Part shown: in pieces, positions 15,238 to 22,335 of the stretch
How the letters are laid out: each line of letters starts with the position of its first letter
How positions within the stretch are numbered: the stretch's first letter is position 1
Assembly: GCA_028819255.1 (NCBI GenBank)
Contig: JAPPMB010000167.1
Span: 91,656 to 128,054 of the forward strand
Source of the DNA: Bryobacterales bacterium
Lineage (GTDB): Bacteria > Acidobacteriota > Terriglobia > Bryobacterales > UBA6623
Length of the DNA: 36,399 bases
Direction: 5' to 3'
Notes under the pieces: generated by a model
The model's input: the letters and a program-made list of their open reading frames with translations, nothing else
Database searches by the model: none
What the model was told of the DNA's origin: nothing
Translations under genes and position numbers: made by a program

Positions 15238-15687
15238 TCATCCGCGCCGCTCGGCTTCAAGCACCTTTCCCAGCCGCCGGGCGAATCGGTCTTCCGGCTG
15301 GAATCTGGCCGCAAGAAAGGCCGTCGCCAGCTGGTTGGCGAGACCGACATCGATGATCCGACCGCCGAGGCAGAGCACATTGAGGTCGTCATGCTCCACG
15401 CCCTGGCCGGCCGAATACACGTCGTGGCAGACCGAGGCCCGAATGCCCCTGAGCTTATTGGCGGCCACGCAGGAGCCGACGCCGCTTCCGCAGACGACGA
15501 TGCCGCGGTCGGCCTCGCCGCCCCGGACCTTCTCGCCCACTGCGACCGCAAAGTCGGGATAATCGTCCTCCGAATCGAACGCATGCGCCCCAACATCGAC
15601 CAGCTCATGACCGGCCGCCAACAGGCCCTCGGCAAGCGCTTGCTTGAGGTCGTAGCCTGCGTGGTCGGCCCCGATCGCTACGCGCAT
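15238..15687 (-). CDS. rpiB: Ribose-5-phosphate isomerase B
   Basis: 149 residues from ATG 15687. The long upstream extension in the same frame is Arg-rich and not part of the family. It interconverts ribose-5-phosphate and ribulose-5-phosphate in the pentose phosphate pathway. The N-terminus MRVAIGADHAGYDLK holds the Asp8-His9 pair. VVCGSGVGSCVAANK carries the catalytic Cys66, the same position as in E. coli RpiB, and the anion-hole loop. EHDDLNVLCLGGR is the conserved substrate-binding segment. Length and motifs are complete. First gene of a minus-strand run, 33 bases before the proton-channel gene and divergent from rimO. Confidence 0.96.
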   Translation of the reverse strand: MRVAIGADHAGYDLKQALAEGLLAAGHELVDVGAHAFDSEDDYPDFAVAVGEKVRGGEADRGIVVCGSGVGSCVAANKLRGIRASVCHDVYSAGQGVEHDDLNVLCLGGRIIDVGLANQLATAFLAARFQPEDRFARRLGKVLEAERRG

Positions 15688-16029
15688 CAAGCCCCAATGA
15701 TAGCGCAGGGGCCGGAGGCCCCGATGACTTGCGAACTCGCCCGTCCTCGTCGGACCGCACCCGGCGGATGGACGTCGCAAGGGGGCGTTCCGCCATACCG
15801 GGCGAGCCGGCGGGCCGCACAGGCGGACCATGGGCGTGCAGTGCCTCGCCCGCCGCGCCAGGACCGACTCCTCTCGCCGGACCCGCGGCATGCCCTTCCG
15901 CCAACGCGGCTCCAGGAAGCATAATAGGAGCAGGGGCGGGATTCGCCCGTCCTATGCGGCCCCCGCCAAGGCGAATTGCGCGACAGGGCCCGGGGCCTTC
16001 GATCCGACCTTGCCGCGGGCCAGCCACGA
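15688..16029. promoter_or_regulatory. Divergent rpiB-rimO intergenic region
   Basis: 342 bases between two divergent operons, so promoters for both must lie here. I see no clear sigma-70 pair. An imperfect hairpin at 15924-15955 (ATAGGA and TCCTAT arms around an inner GGGCG/CGCCC stem) sits 75-106 bases upstream of rimO and could act in its leader. TAATAG at 15922-15927 is a possible -10. No gene is supported in this interval. Confidence 0.45.
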
Positions 16030-17412
16030 ATGAGAATCGGCTTCATCAGTCTCGGATGTCCAAAGAACCTCGTCGACAGCGAGGTCATGATGGGGTTGCT
16101 TGAAGCTCGCGGGCATCAGCTCACCCAGGAGCCGGACGAGGCTGAGGCGCTGGTGGTCAACACGTGCAGCTTCATCGAGCCCGCCCAACAGGAGTCCGTC
16201 GACACGATCCTCGAGATGGCGCGGTACAAGACGGAGGGCCGGGCGCGGCGCCTCGTCGTGACCGGGTGCCTGGTGGAGCGTTACCGCACTGAACTTCGGG
16301 ACCAGATTCCGGAGATCGACGCCGTTCTGGGCACGAATGAGATCGAGTCCATTGTCAGCCACTGCGAGGGCGATGCGGAAACGCAGGCGAGCGCACCACC
16401 GGGCGGCTACCTCTACCACGACCTGACACCCCGGCGGCTGGCAACACCAAGGCACTTCGCGTACCTCAAGATCAACGAGGGGTGCGACCACCCGTGCACG
16501 TTCTGCATCATTCCGCAACTGCGGGGCAGCTTTCGCAGCCGCCGCTTCGAGTCCGTGGTGAACGAAGCCGCGAACCTGTTCGGACAGGGTGCTCGGGAGC
16601 TGACACTGATCGGGCAGGACACGACGGCATTCGGAGAGGACCTCGGCCTGAGGAACGGCCTGCCCCTCCTCCTTGACCGGCTGGCCCGGCTCGAGAACGC
16701 CGGCTGGATCCGCGTGCTGTACGCCTACCCGAACCGCGTGTCCAAGAGACTGCTCGAGACGATCGCCGGCCACAGCAACCTCTGCCCGTACCTGGACATC
16801 CCTCTGCAGCACGCCAGCGCTTCCGTGCTGCGCCGGATGAAGCGCGGGGCAAGCGGGGAGATCTTCCTGCGGATGGTCGAACGCATCCGGCGGATCATTC
16901 CGGGGGTGGCGATACGCACCAGCTTCATCGTCGGATTCCCCGGCGAGACGGAAGGGGACTTCCGGACGCTCTGCGACTTCGTCAAGGCCGCAGAATTCGA
17001 CCATGTGGGCTGCTTCCGCTACTCCGACGACGAGAACGGTGCCAGCTTCGCGCTGGATGGCAAGGTGGATCGGAGCACGGTCCGCGACCGGCAGCGGCGG
17101 CTGATGGCCATCCAGCGGCGGATATCGAGGCGCCGCACGCGGGAGCTCGTTGGCCAGCGGCTGCCCGTTCTGGTCGGTGGGCCGTCGTCCGAGACCGGCC
17201 TCCTGTGGGAAGGGCGTCTCCAGACGCAGGCCGAGGAGATTGACGGCAAGACCTACATCACCCGCTTTCCCGACGGCTCCACGCCGCGGCCGGGTGACGT
17301 GGGCACCGTGAGAATAACCCGATCGAGCGACTACGACCTGTACGGGGAAATCGAGCGGATCACGCGACCGGCCGCGCTGCCGGCTGCTGAATTGCTTCCC
17401 GTGCTCCAGTAG
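16030..17412 (+). CDS. rimO: Ribosomal protein S12 methylthiotransferase
   Basis: 460 residues from ATG 16030. A radical-SAM iron-sulfur enzyme that adds a methylthio group to the conserved Asp of ribosomal protein S12. The N-terminal MTTase domain begins with ISLGCPKN and provides Cys10, Cys46 (VVNTCSF) and Cys80 (VTGCLVER) for the auxiliary cluster. The radical-SAM domain holds CDHPCTFC (Cys152, 156, 159). The C-terminal TRAM domain runs to the end, including a DYDLYGEI string. SLGCPKN and the C-terminus separate it from the tRNA-modifying MiaB. It is the first gene of a five-gene plus-strand run, followed by yacG after 23 bases. Confidence 0.96.
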   Translation: MRIGFISLGCPKNLVDSEVMMGLLEARGHQLTQEPDEAEALVVNTCSFIEPAQQESVDTILEMARYKTEGRARRLVVTGCLVERYRTELRDQIPEIDAVLGTNEIESIVSHCEGDAETQASAPPGGYLYHDLTPRRLATPRHFAYLKINEGCDHPCTFCIIPQLRGSFRSRRFESVVNEAANLFGQGARELTLIGQDTTAFGEDLGLRNGLPLLLDRLARLENAGWIRVLYAYPNRVSKRLLETIAGHSNLCPYLDIPLQHASASVLRRMKRGASGEIFLRMVERIRRIIPGVAIRTSFIVGFPGETEGDFRTLCDFVKAAEFDHVGCFRYSDDENGASFALDGKVDRSTVRDRQRRLMAIQRRISRRRTRELVGQRLPVLVGGPSSETGLLWEGRLQTQAEEIDGKTYITRFPDGSTPRPGDVGTVRITRSSDYDLYGEIERITRPAALPAAELLPVLQ

Positions 17413-17435
17413 GTGCGGACACGCGCGAGGACGCC

Positions 17436-17642
17436 ATGAGCGCGCCAAGGCAACGCTGCCCCATTTGCCGAAAACCTGCAAGGCTTCGGGACAGCTGCTT
17501 CCCGTTCTGCAGTCCGCGGTGTCGCACCCAGGACCTGGCGAATTGGGCGACCGGAACATATTCGATCTCCGCGCCCGCAAGCGAGGCCGACGAGCATCTT
17601 GAGCCGGGAGTTTCCTTCAAGGAGCGCGAGGCGGATGGATAG
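17436..17642 (+). CDS. yacG: DNA gyrase inhibitor / zinc-binding protein YacG
   Basis: 68 residues, ATG 17436 with AGGA five bases upstream. The whole family pattern is present: CPIC (Cys8, Cys11), FCSPRCRTQDL (Cys25, Cys29) as the four zinc ligands, then ANWATGTYSI. In E. coli YacG binds GyrB and blocks DNA binding by gyrase. The tail after residue 48 is acidic and variable. Its last 8 bases overlap the start of pgpA, so the two are probably translationally coupled. Confidence 0.93.
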   Translation: MSAPRQRCPICRKPARLRDSCFPFCSPRCRTQDLANWATGTYSISAPASEADEHLEPGVSFKEREADG

Positions 17643-18102
17643 GCGCCGCCTTGCGGTCGTCTTGGCCACCTGGTTCTACGCGGGGCGTTTCCCGGTTGCG
17701 CCGGGCACGGTCGGATCGCTTTGCGCCTGGGCTGTCGCCTCGTTCGCCGCACATAGCTTCGGCGTGCCTGCGTGGACATTCTCGGTCGCGGCGGTGGTGC
17801 TGCTTCCGGTGGCGGTGTGGTCCGCTGGGACCGCGACCGAGGCCATCGGCTCGGATGACCCGCCGTCGATCGTCATTGACGAGGTGATCGGGATGTGGAT
17901 CGCGATTGCGCCGGTCGCTACCGGCTCCTGGCCCCAGTGGATCGCTGCTATCGTCCTCTTCCGGGCGTTCGACATCACCAAGCCTTTCGGCATGCGCCGG
18001 CTTGAGAGATTCGCCGGAGGCCGGGGAATCGTGGCCGACGATCTGGCTGCGGGAGCCTGCGCTATGATTGGGACCTTGGTTGTGAGATGGGCCGGCTTCT
18101 GA
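17635..18102 (+). CDS. pgpA: Phosphatidylglycerophosphatase A
   Basis: 155 residues from ATG 17635 inside the end of yacG (ATGGATAG overlap). An in-frame GTG-type start at 17599 would lengthen it without need. It dephosphorylates phosphatidylglycerophosphate to phosphatidylglycerol in the inner membrane. Conserved blocks are the N-terminal FPVAPGTVGSL, the acidic catalytic stretch SIVIDEVIGMW and the later FRAFDITKPFGMRRLE, with GIVADDLAAG near the end. Three or four membrane helices separate these blocks. Complete by length for the family. Confidence 0.94.
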   Translation: MDRRRLAVVLATWFYAGRFPVAPGTVGSLCAWAVASFAAHSFGVPAWTFSVAAVVLLPVAVWSAGTATEAIGSDDPPSIVIDEVIGMWIAIAPVATGSWPQWIAAIVLFRAFDITKPFGMRRLERFAGGRGIVADDLAAGACAMIGTLVVRWAGF

Positions 18103-18128
18103 GCCGGAGTCGCGCCTTAAGGGCCCGC

Positions 18129-19139
18129 ATGGCCGGTATCCTGAGTCCGAAGATCCGCATTGACAGCGTCTCGCCTCCGGCCGCGATTCCCGGCGGCCAA
18201 CTCACGATTCGTGGTTCGGGACTGGGCAGCGACAAGCGTCGGCAACCCGTTGTCTCCTTTGGAGGGGTGCCCGGGCGGCTGGTGGTGAGCACCCCCGACC
18301 GCCTGGTCGTCACCATTCCGGACTCCGCCGAAACGGGCTCCTTCAACATCCGGTCGGCGAGGGCGGACAGCGGCGAGGTGCCGTTCGCCCTGGGCCGGCT
18401 GCTGGGGACCGAGCTGCATCCCGTCGCGAATCCGGTGGTGGACGGCGAAGGCAACGTGTTCACAACCCAGAGCGGCGCGCGCGGCAAGAAGACTCCGGTC
18501 TCCGTCTACAAGATCGCGCACGACGGCGGATCCGTGAGCGGATTCCTTTCCGGGATCGTCAACGCCACTGGGCTCGTGTTCCAGCCCGACGGCACCCTGC
18601 TCGTCTCGAGCCGCCACGAGGGCACGGTGTACGAGGTGACACCCTCCGGGGGAGTCGAGATCTTTGCTGAAGGCATGGGCGTCGCCACCGGCCTGGCGAT
18701 CGACCGCGACGAGAACGTGTATGTCGGGGACCGGACCGGCACCGTCTTCAAGATCAGCCGGGACCGCAAGATCTATGTGTTCGCCACGCTGGAACCGTCC
18801 GTGGCGGCCTACCACATGGCAGTCGCTCCGGACGGAGTCCTCTATGTGACCGCCCCGACCACGTCGAGTTCGGACGCCGTTCACAGGATCGACCCGGAGG
18901 GGGTTGTCACCGTCTGGTTCCGGGGGTTCGGGCGCCCGCAGGGCGTGGCGTTTGATTCGGCCGACAGGCTGCATGTCTGCGCATCCTTTCGGGGCCAGCG
19001 TGGGATTTTCCGGCTGACCGAGGAGGGCGTCAAGCAGACGGTTTCGGGCCAGGGCATCGTCGGCCTGACATTCACTCCCGACAACAACTTGGTCGTGGCG
19101 ACCGGGAACAGCGTGTACAGCATCCCGGACGTCAGCTGA
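18129..19139 (+). CDS. TIG (IPT) domain plus NHL/SMP-30-type beta-propeller protein
   Basis: 336 residues from ATG 18129, preceded by AAGGG; an ATG at 18087, inside pgpA, is the alternative. Residues about 6-85 form an immunoglobulin-like TIG/IPT domain (IRIDSVSPPAAIPGGQLTIR and following). From about 100 to the end, six or so repeats of the form ATGLVFQPDGTLLVSSR, GLAIDRDENVYVGDRTG, AYHMAVAPDGVLYVTAP and GVAFDSADRLHVCAS build an NHL/SMP-30 propeller. No signal peptide is visible, so the location is unclear. Propellers of this kind bind ligands or hydrolyse lactones, but no metal-binding set is obvious here. Placed between pgpA and cinA in the same run. Function unknown. Confidence 0.87.
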   Translation: MAGILSPKIRIDSVSPPAAIPGGQLTIRGSGLGSDKRRQPVVSFGGVPGRLVVSTPDRLVVTIPDSAETGSFNIRSARADSGEVPFALGRLLGTELHPVANPVVDGEGNVFTTQSGARGKKTPVSVYKIAHDGGSVSGFLSGIVNATGLVFQPDGTLLVSSRHEGTVYEVTPSGGVEIFAEGMGVATGLAIDRDENVYVGDRTGTVFKISRDRKIYVFATLEPSVAAYHMAVAPDGVLYVTAPTTSSSDAVHRIDPEGVVTVWFRGFGRPQGVAFDSADRLHVCASFRGQRGIFRLTEEGVKQTVSGQGIVGLTFTPDNNLVVATGNSVYSIPDVS

Positions 19140-19195
19140 CCCCAGGGACCGCTGGAAGCGCGGGCGACTGGAACCTCGCCGGATTCTGGACACCG

Positions 19196-20458
19196 ATGCA
19201 GGCCGAAGTAATCGCCGTAGGGTCGGAACTGCTGACTCCCAGCAAGGTAGACACCAACTCCCTTTTTCTTGCCCAAAGGCTCGGCGAGAGAGGCGTCCCC
19301 CTGGTGCGCAAGTGCGTGGTGGGCGACGACCGCAGGCGCCTCGCAGCCGAGATCCGCCGGGCGAGAGAGGCGTCCGAATTGGTCATCCTGAGCGGTGGCC
19401 TGGGACCAACACTCGACGATCTGACGCGCGAGGCGGCCTCGGACGCGACCGGGCGCAAACTCGTGTTCCACGAGCCGATCATGGACGATATCGCGGACCG
19501 GTTCCGCCGTTTCGACCGCCCGGTGGCTCCGGTCAACAGGCGCCAGGCCTACGTGCTGGAAGGCGGGACCGTCCTTCCGAATCCGAACGGCACAGCTCCG
19601 GGCCAGTGGATCGAGGACGGTCTGGGGATCCTGATCCTGCTCCCCGGCCCTCCTCGCGAACTCAAGCCCCTCTTCGAGGACACCTGCCTGCCGCGGCTCG
19701 CCGAGAGGATGCCGGCCCTCAGGTTCTTCACGACGGTCCTGCGGGTGGCTGGAATCGGCGAGTCGGATCTCGAGGAGCGCATCGGACCGATCTACTCGGG
19801 TGCAGCCGGAATCGAGACGACGATCCTGTCCGCTCCGGGAGACGTGCAGATTCACTTGCGCGCCCAGTCCGGCAGCGAGGACAGGGCCCGCGTCCGGGCA
19901 GAGGCCCTGGGAGCGAAGGTCCTCGACGAGCTCGGGGACGTGGTGTACTCACGGGACGGCACTCCCCTGGACGAGACCGTGGCGAAGCTGATTGTGGAGC
20001 GGGGATACAAGCTCGCCGTCGCGGAAAGCTGCACGGGTGGGCTGATCGCAGGCCGGCTCACCGAAATCCCGGGCAGTTCGCAGTTTCTCGCCGGAGGGTT
20101 CGTCAGCTACAGCAACGGCGCGAAGACCGGCTGGCTGGGCGTCGACGGAGACGTTCTCGCCGCGCGGGGGGCGGTGAGTGCCGAGGTGGCCGCGGCCATG
20201 GCGCTTTGCGCAAGAAGGCACGCGGCAGAGGCGCTGGGCGAGCCTGCCGTCGGGCTGTCAACAACCGGCTACGCTGGCCCGGCCGGCGGAACGCCGGAAG
20301 ATCCGGTCGGAACAGTCTACTTTGGCGTCGCCGACGACAACGGCCAGCGTGTGCACCGGCGGAGCCTTGGCAGGGGACGCAAGCGCGTCCGCGCCCTGGC
20401 GGTGCAGATTGGACTCGAACTGCTGCGCCGACGCATTCTGGGCCTCGGCGGCGCCTGA
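19196..20458 (+). CDS. cinA: CinA-family protein (nicotinamide-nucleotide amidohydrolase)
   Basis: 420 residues, ATG 19196. The N-terminal MoCF-biosynthesis-like (COG1058) domain spans about 1-170: MQAEVIAVGSELLTP, SGGLGPTLDDLTREA (66-80), LLPGPPRELKPLF. The C-terminal CinA (PncC) domain spans about 257-415, with AESCTGGLIAGRL (276-288), GGFVSYSNGAKTGWLGV and TTGYAGPAGG. Known enzymes split NMN to nicotinate mononucleotide (pyridine nucleotide salvage), and the N-terminal domain can have ADP-ribose pyrophosphatase activity. Both domains appear complete. It ends 5 bases before the convergent YcxB-like gene, with no room for a standard terminator. Confidence 0.95.
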   Translation: MQAEVIAVGSELLTPSKVDTNSLFLAQRLGERGVPLVRKCVVGDDRRRLAAEIRRAREASELVILSGGLGPTLDDLTREAASDATGRKLVFHEPIMDDIADRFRRFDRPVAPVNRRQAYVLEGGTVLPNPNGTAPGQWIEDGLGILILLPGPPRELKPLFEDTCLPRLAERMPALRFFTTVLRVAGIGESDLEERIGPIYSGAAGIETTILSAPGDVQIHLRAQSGSEDRARVRAEALGAKVLDELGDVVYSRDGTPLDETVAKLIVERGYKLAVAESCTGGLIAGRLTEIPGSSQFLAGGFVSYSNGAKTGWLGVDGDVLAARGAVSAEVAAAMALCARRHAAEALGEPAVGLSTTGYAGPAGGTPEDPVGTVYFGVADDNGQRVHRRSLGRGRKRVRALAVQIGLELLRRRILGLGGA

Positions 20459-20463
20459 GCGAT

Positions 20464-20955
20464 TCAGGGTCGCGTCGCAGGTCCGCGGGCGCCGCGGACG
20501 GTCTCCCGCAAGCCTGCAACGGTCGTGGCGTCACAGCAGCGCTTCGGGATGACGTACAGCTCGCCCGGAGAGGGAGAGAAGAAGAAGCTGCGGCCCGTCT
20601 CTCCGACTTCCCAGAGGTCTTCCCAGGTCACCCAGTCTCCCCGTCCGGCCGCACGAATCTCAACGCCGCTCTCGCACACGTGAAAGCGCATGTGCCGGGG
20701 GCGTCCGCCCGCATTCCGGAAATCGCGGCGAATGAGGCCGGCCACCAGCGCCACAGTCCCTGCTCCGAAGATCGCGAGCGCCGGGAAGAGCCACGCGAAA
20801 ACGCCGCCAACGAGCCAGGAGCCGACCAGGGAGCCCGCAAGAGCAGAAGCATAGGTCCAGAGCACCAATGGAGCGCGACTGCGGAAGCATGCAAGAGACG
20901 CAAGGAGAGCGTCGGAGTATCGCACCTCGGCATGGATGTCGAAGCTCTCAGGCAT
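20464..20955 (-). CDS. YcxB-like membrane protein
   Basis: 163 residues from ATG 20955; a GTG at 21024 would add a proline-rich lead. Two adjacent membrane helices (about 28-48 and 51-75) are followed by a soluble domain with RHMRFHVCESGVEIRAAGRG, WVTWEDLWEVGETGRSFFF and GELYVIPKRC, the YcxB C-terminal pattern (strand, W..I..V, helix, FF, YVIPKR). No biochemical function is established for this family. Convergent with cinA. The 257 bases upstream to the next gene's stop contain nothing I can name. Confidence 0.8.
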   Translation of the reverse strand: MPESFDIHAEVRYSDALLASLACFRSRAPLVLWTYASALAGSLVGSWLVGGVFAWLFPALAIFGAGTVALVAGLIRRDFRNAGGRPRHMRFHVCESGVEIRAAGRGDWVTWEDLWEVGETGRSFFFSPSPGELYVIPKRCCDATTVAGLRETVRGARGPATRP

Positions 20956-21212
20956 GGACTCGTCGCGCGGACCGGCCAGCGGGAAAGCACCCGGCGAGGA
21001 CACGGTCTCCCTGGCGCCCACCACATCGCCCGGGCGAGTTGCGCCATGGGCAGCGATGCCGGCGAGCGGCCAGGAGGGCCGTACGGAAGCGAAGACCTAC
21101 CTGTGATTCTGCCACGCGATGAACCGAGTTTCCACACCCCGGGGACGGCGGCGTCCGTCGTACACCGATCCGACGGCCGGTGCCTCCGGGCTGCGCAAGA
21201 CGGGAGGAGCCG

Positions 21213-22286
21213 TCACAAGGGATGCTGGATCTGCAGGACCTCGTAGATGCGCACCACGGCCCGCGGATCCACCCGTCTCGCGCGGTCGCCGTAGTTTTCC
21301 GCGTGTGCGCTCAGGTCGACCCGCCCGACCGCATCTTCCGCCGAGAGCCCTTCGGCTCTAAGCGCCGAGACCTGCCTCCAGAGATCTCGAAGGTAGGCCT
21401 GCAGGTCGGTGATCTGGCTGCGCTCCCGGAACGGCGTGCCGTGGCCTGGCACGATGATGTCGAAGTCGAGCGCCTTGAGTCCGCCCAGGCTGGCAGGCCA
21501 TTCATTGACGAATGCGTCACCCATGTAGGGAAGCCCGTGGACTCCTGGACTTCCGACCAAGAAGTCTCCCGTGAACACGATGCGTTCGGCCGGAAGGAAG
21601 ATCATGCTGTCTCCGCCCGTGTGGCCCCGGCCAACGAAATGCAGGCGCACCTCGCGCCCGCCCTTGACGACCTTCATGCTGTCGCGGTACGTGATGTTCG
21701 GGGGCCTGACCGCAGTTTCCTGGATCGCATTCCAGTGCGCCTCGCGGATTCGCAGATCCGTCTGGAGACGTGTCCGCTCAACCTGGTCTGTCGCCGCGGT
21801 GACTCTCGCCCGTGCCGCCTCAATCTGTCCGGGTATGGCCGCCGAGAACGTGCGATTGGTCCGCTGACGCCCCACGTCCGCCGTGTGCTGCCTGCGCACG
21901 AATTCGTGGGCGATGATCTCGACCTCGTCCCCGAACACCTGGTTCCCGTGGGAGTGATCGAAGTGGAAGTGCGTATTGAACACGTACCGGATCGGCTTTT
22001 CGGTAACTTCCGACCGGATCTCGGCGACCAGCTTCCGAGCCGCGGCCGGCGACACGGTTGTGTCGACCAGCATCGCGTGGTCTTCGTTCACGATGACCAG
22101 CGAATTGCTCATGGTCGTCATGGCTCCGGTTCCTGTGGCGAAGAACACTCCGTCGGCGATTTGCTTGAACCTCCACGCCGGCCTGCCGTCCGTGGGATCC
22201 GTTTCCGGCGTCGCGGCCAGAATCGCGGCCGCGATCATCGCCGCGAGGGCTGCCGCCCTTGCGAAGCCAGGTCTTCTCATGAGCAT
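21213..22286 (-). CDS. Secreted metallo-beta-lactamase-fold hydrolase
   Basis: 357 residues, ATG 22286 with GAGGAA nine bases upstream. A signal peptide spans about 1-25 (AAAILAATPE), so the enzyme is exported. The binuclear metal site is complete: THFHFDH (His106, His108, Asp110, His111), His222 in GRGHTGGDS, Asp241 in FTGDFL and His282 in VPGHG. A helical insertion (about 140-190) separates the first and second metal blocks. The family is broad (beta-lactamases, lactonases, sulfatases, thiolesterases), so the substrate is not predictable. The gene follows the large DUF3604 gene by 49 bases and is probably co-transcribed with it. Confidence 0.9.
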   Translation of the reverse strand: MLMRRPGFARAAALAAMIAAAILAATPETDPTDGRPAWRFKQIADGVFFATGTGAMTTMSNSLVIVNEDHAMLVDTTVSPAAARKLVAEIRSEVTEKPIRYVFNTHFHFDHSHGNQVFGDEVEIIAHEFVRRQHTADVGRQRTNRTFSAAIPGQIEAARARVTAATDQVERTRLQTDLRIREAHWNAIQETAVRPPNITYRDSMKVVKGGREVRLHFVGRGHTGGDSMIFLPAERIVFTGDFLVGSPGVHGLPYMGDAFVNEWPASLGGLKALDFDIIVPGHGTPFRERSQITDLQAYLRDLWRQVSALRAEGLSAEDAVGRVDLSAHAENYGDRARRVDPRAVVRIYEVLQIQHPL

Positions 22287-22335
22287 TGCGTCTGGTTCCT
22301 CGCTGTTCCCGCGGGTCCGCGTCGTGGCCTGCGCC

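Noticed and set aside
15952..17580. Minus-strand open frame of 542 codons
   Set aside because: Antisense to rimO and yacG, both complete and well matched to their families.
19312..21246. Long plus-strand open frame of 644 codons
   Set aside because: It overlaps cinA in another frame, is Arg/Gly/Pro-rich without domains, and is a GC-skew shadow.
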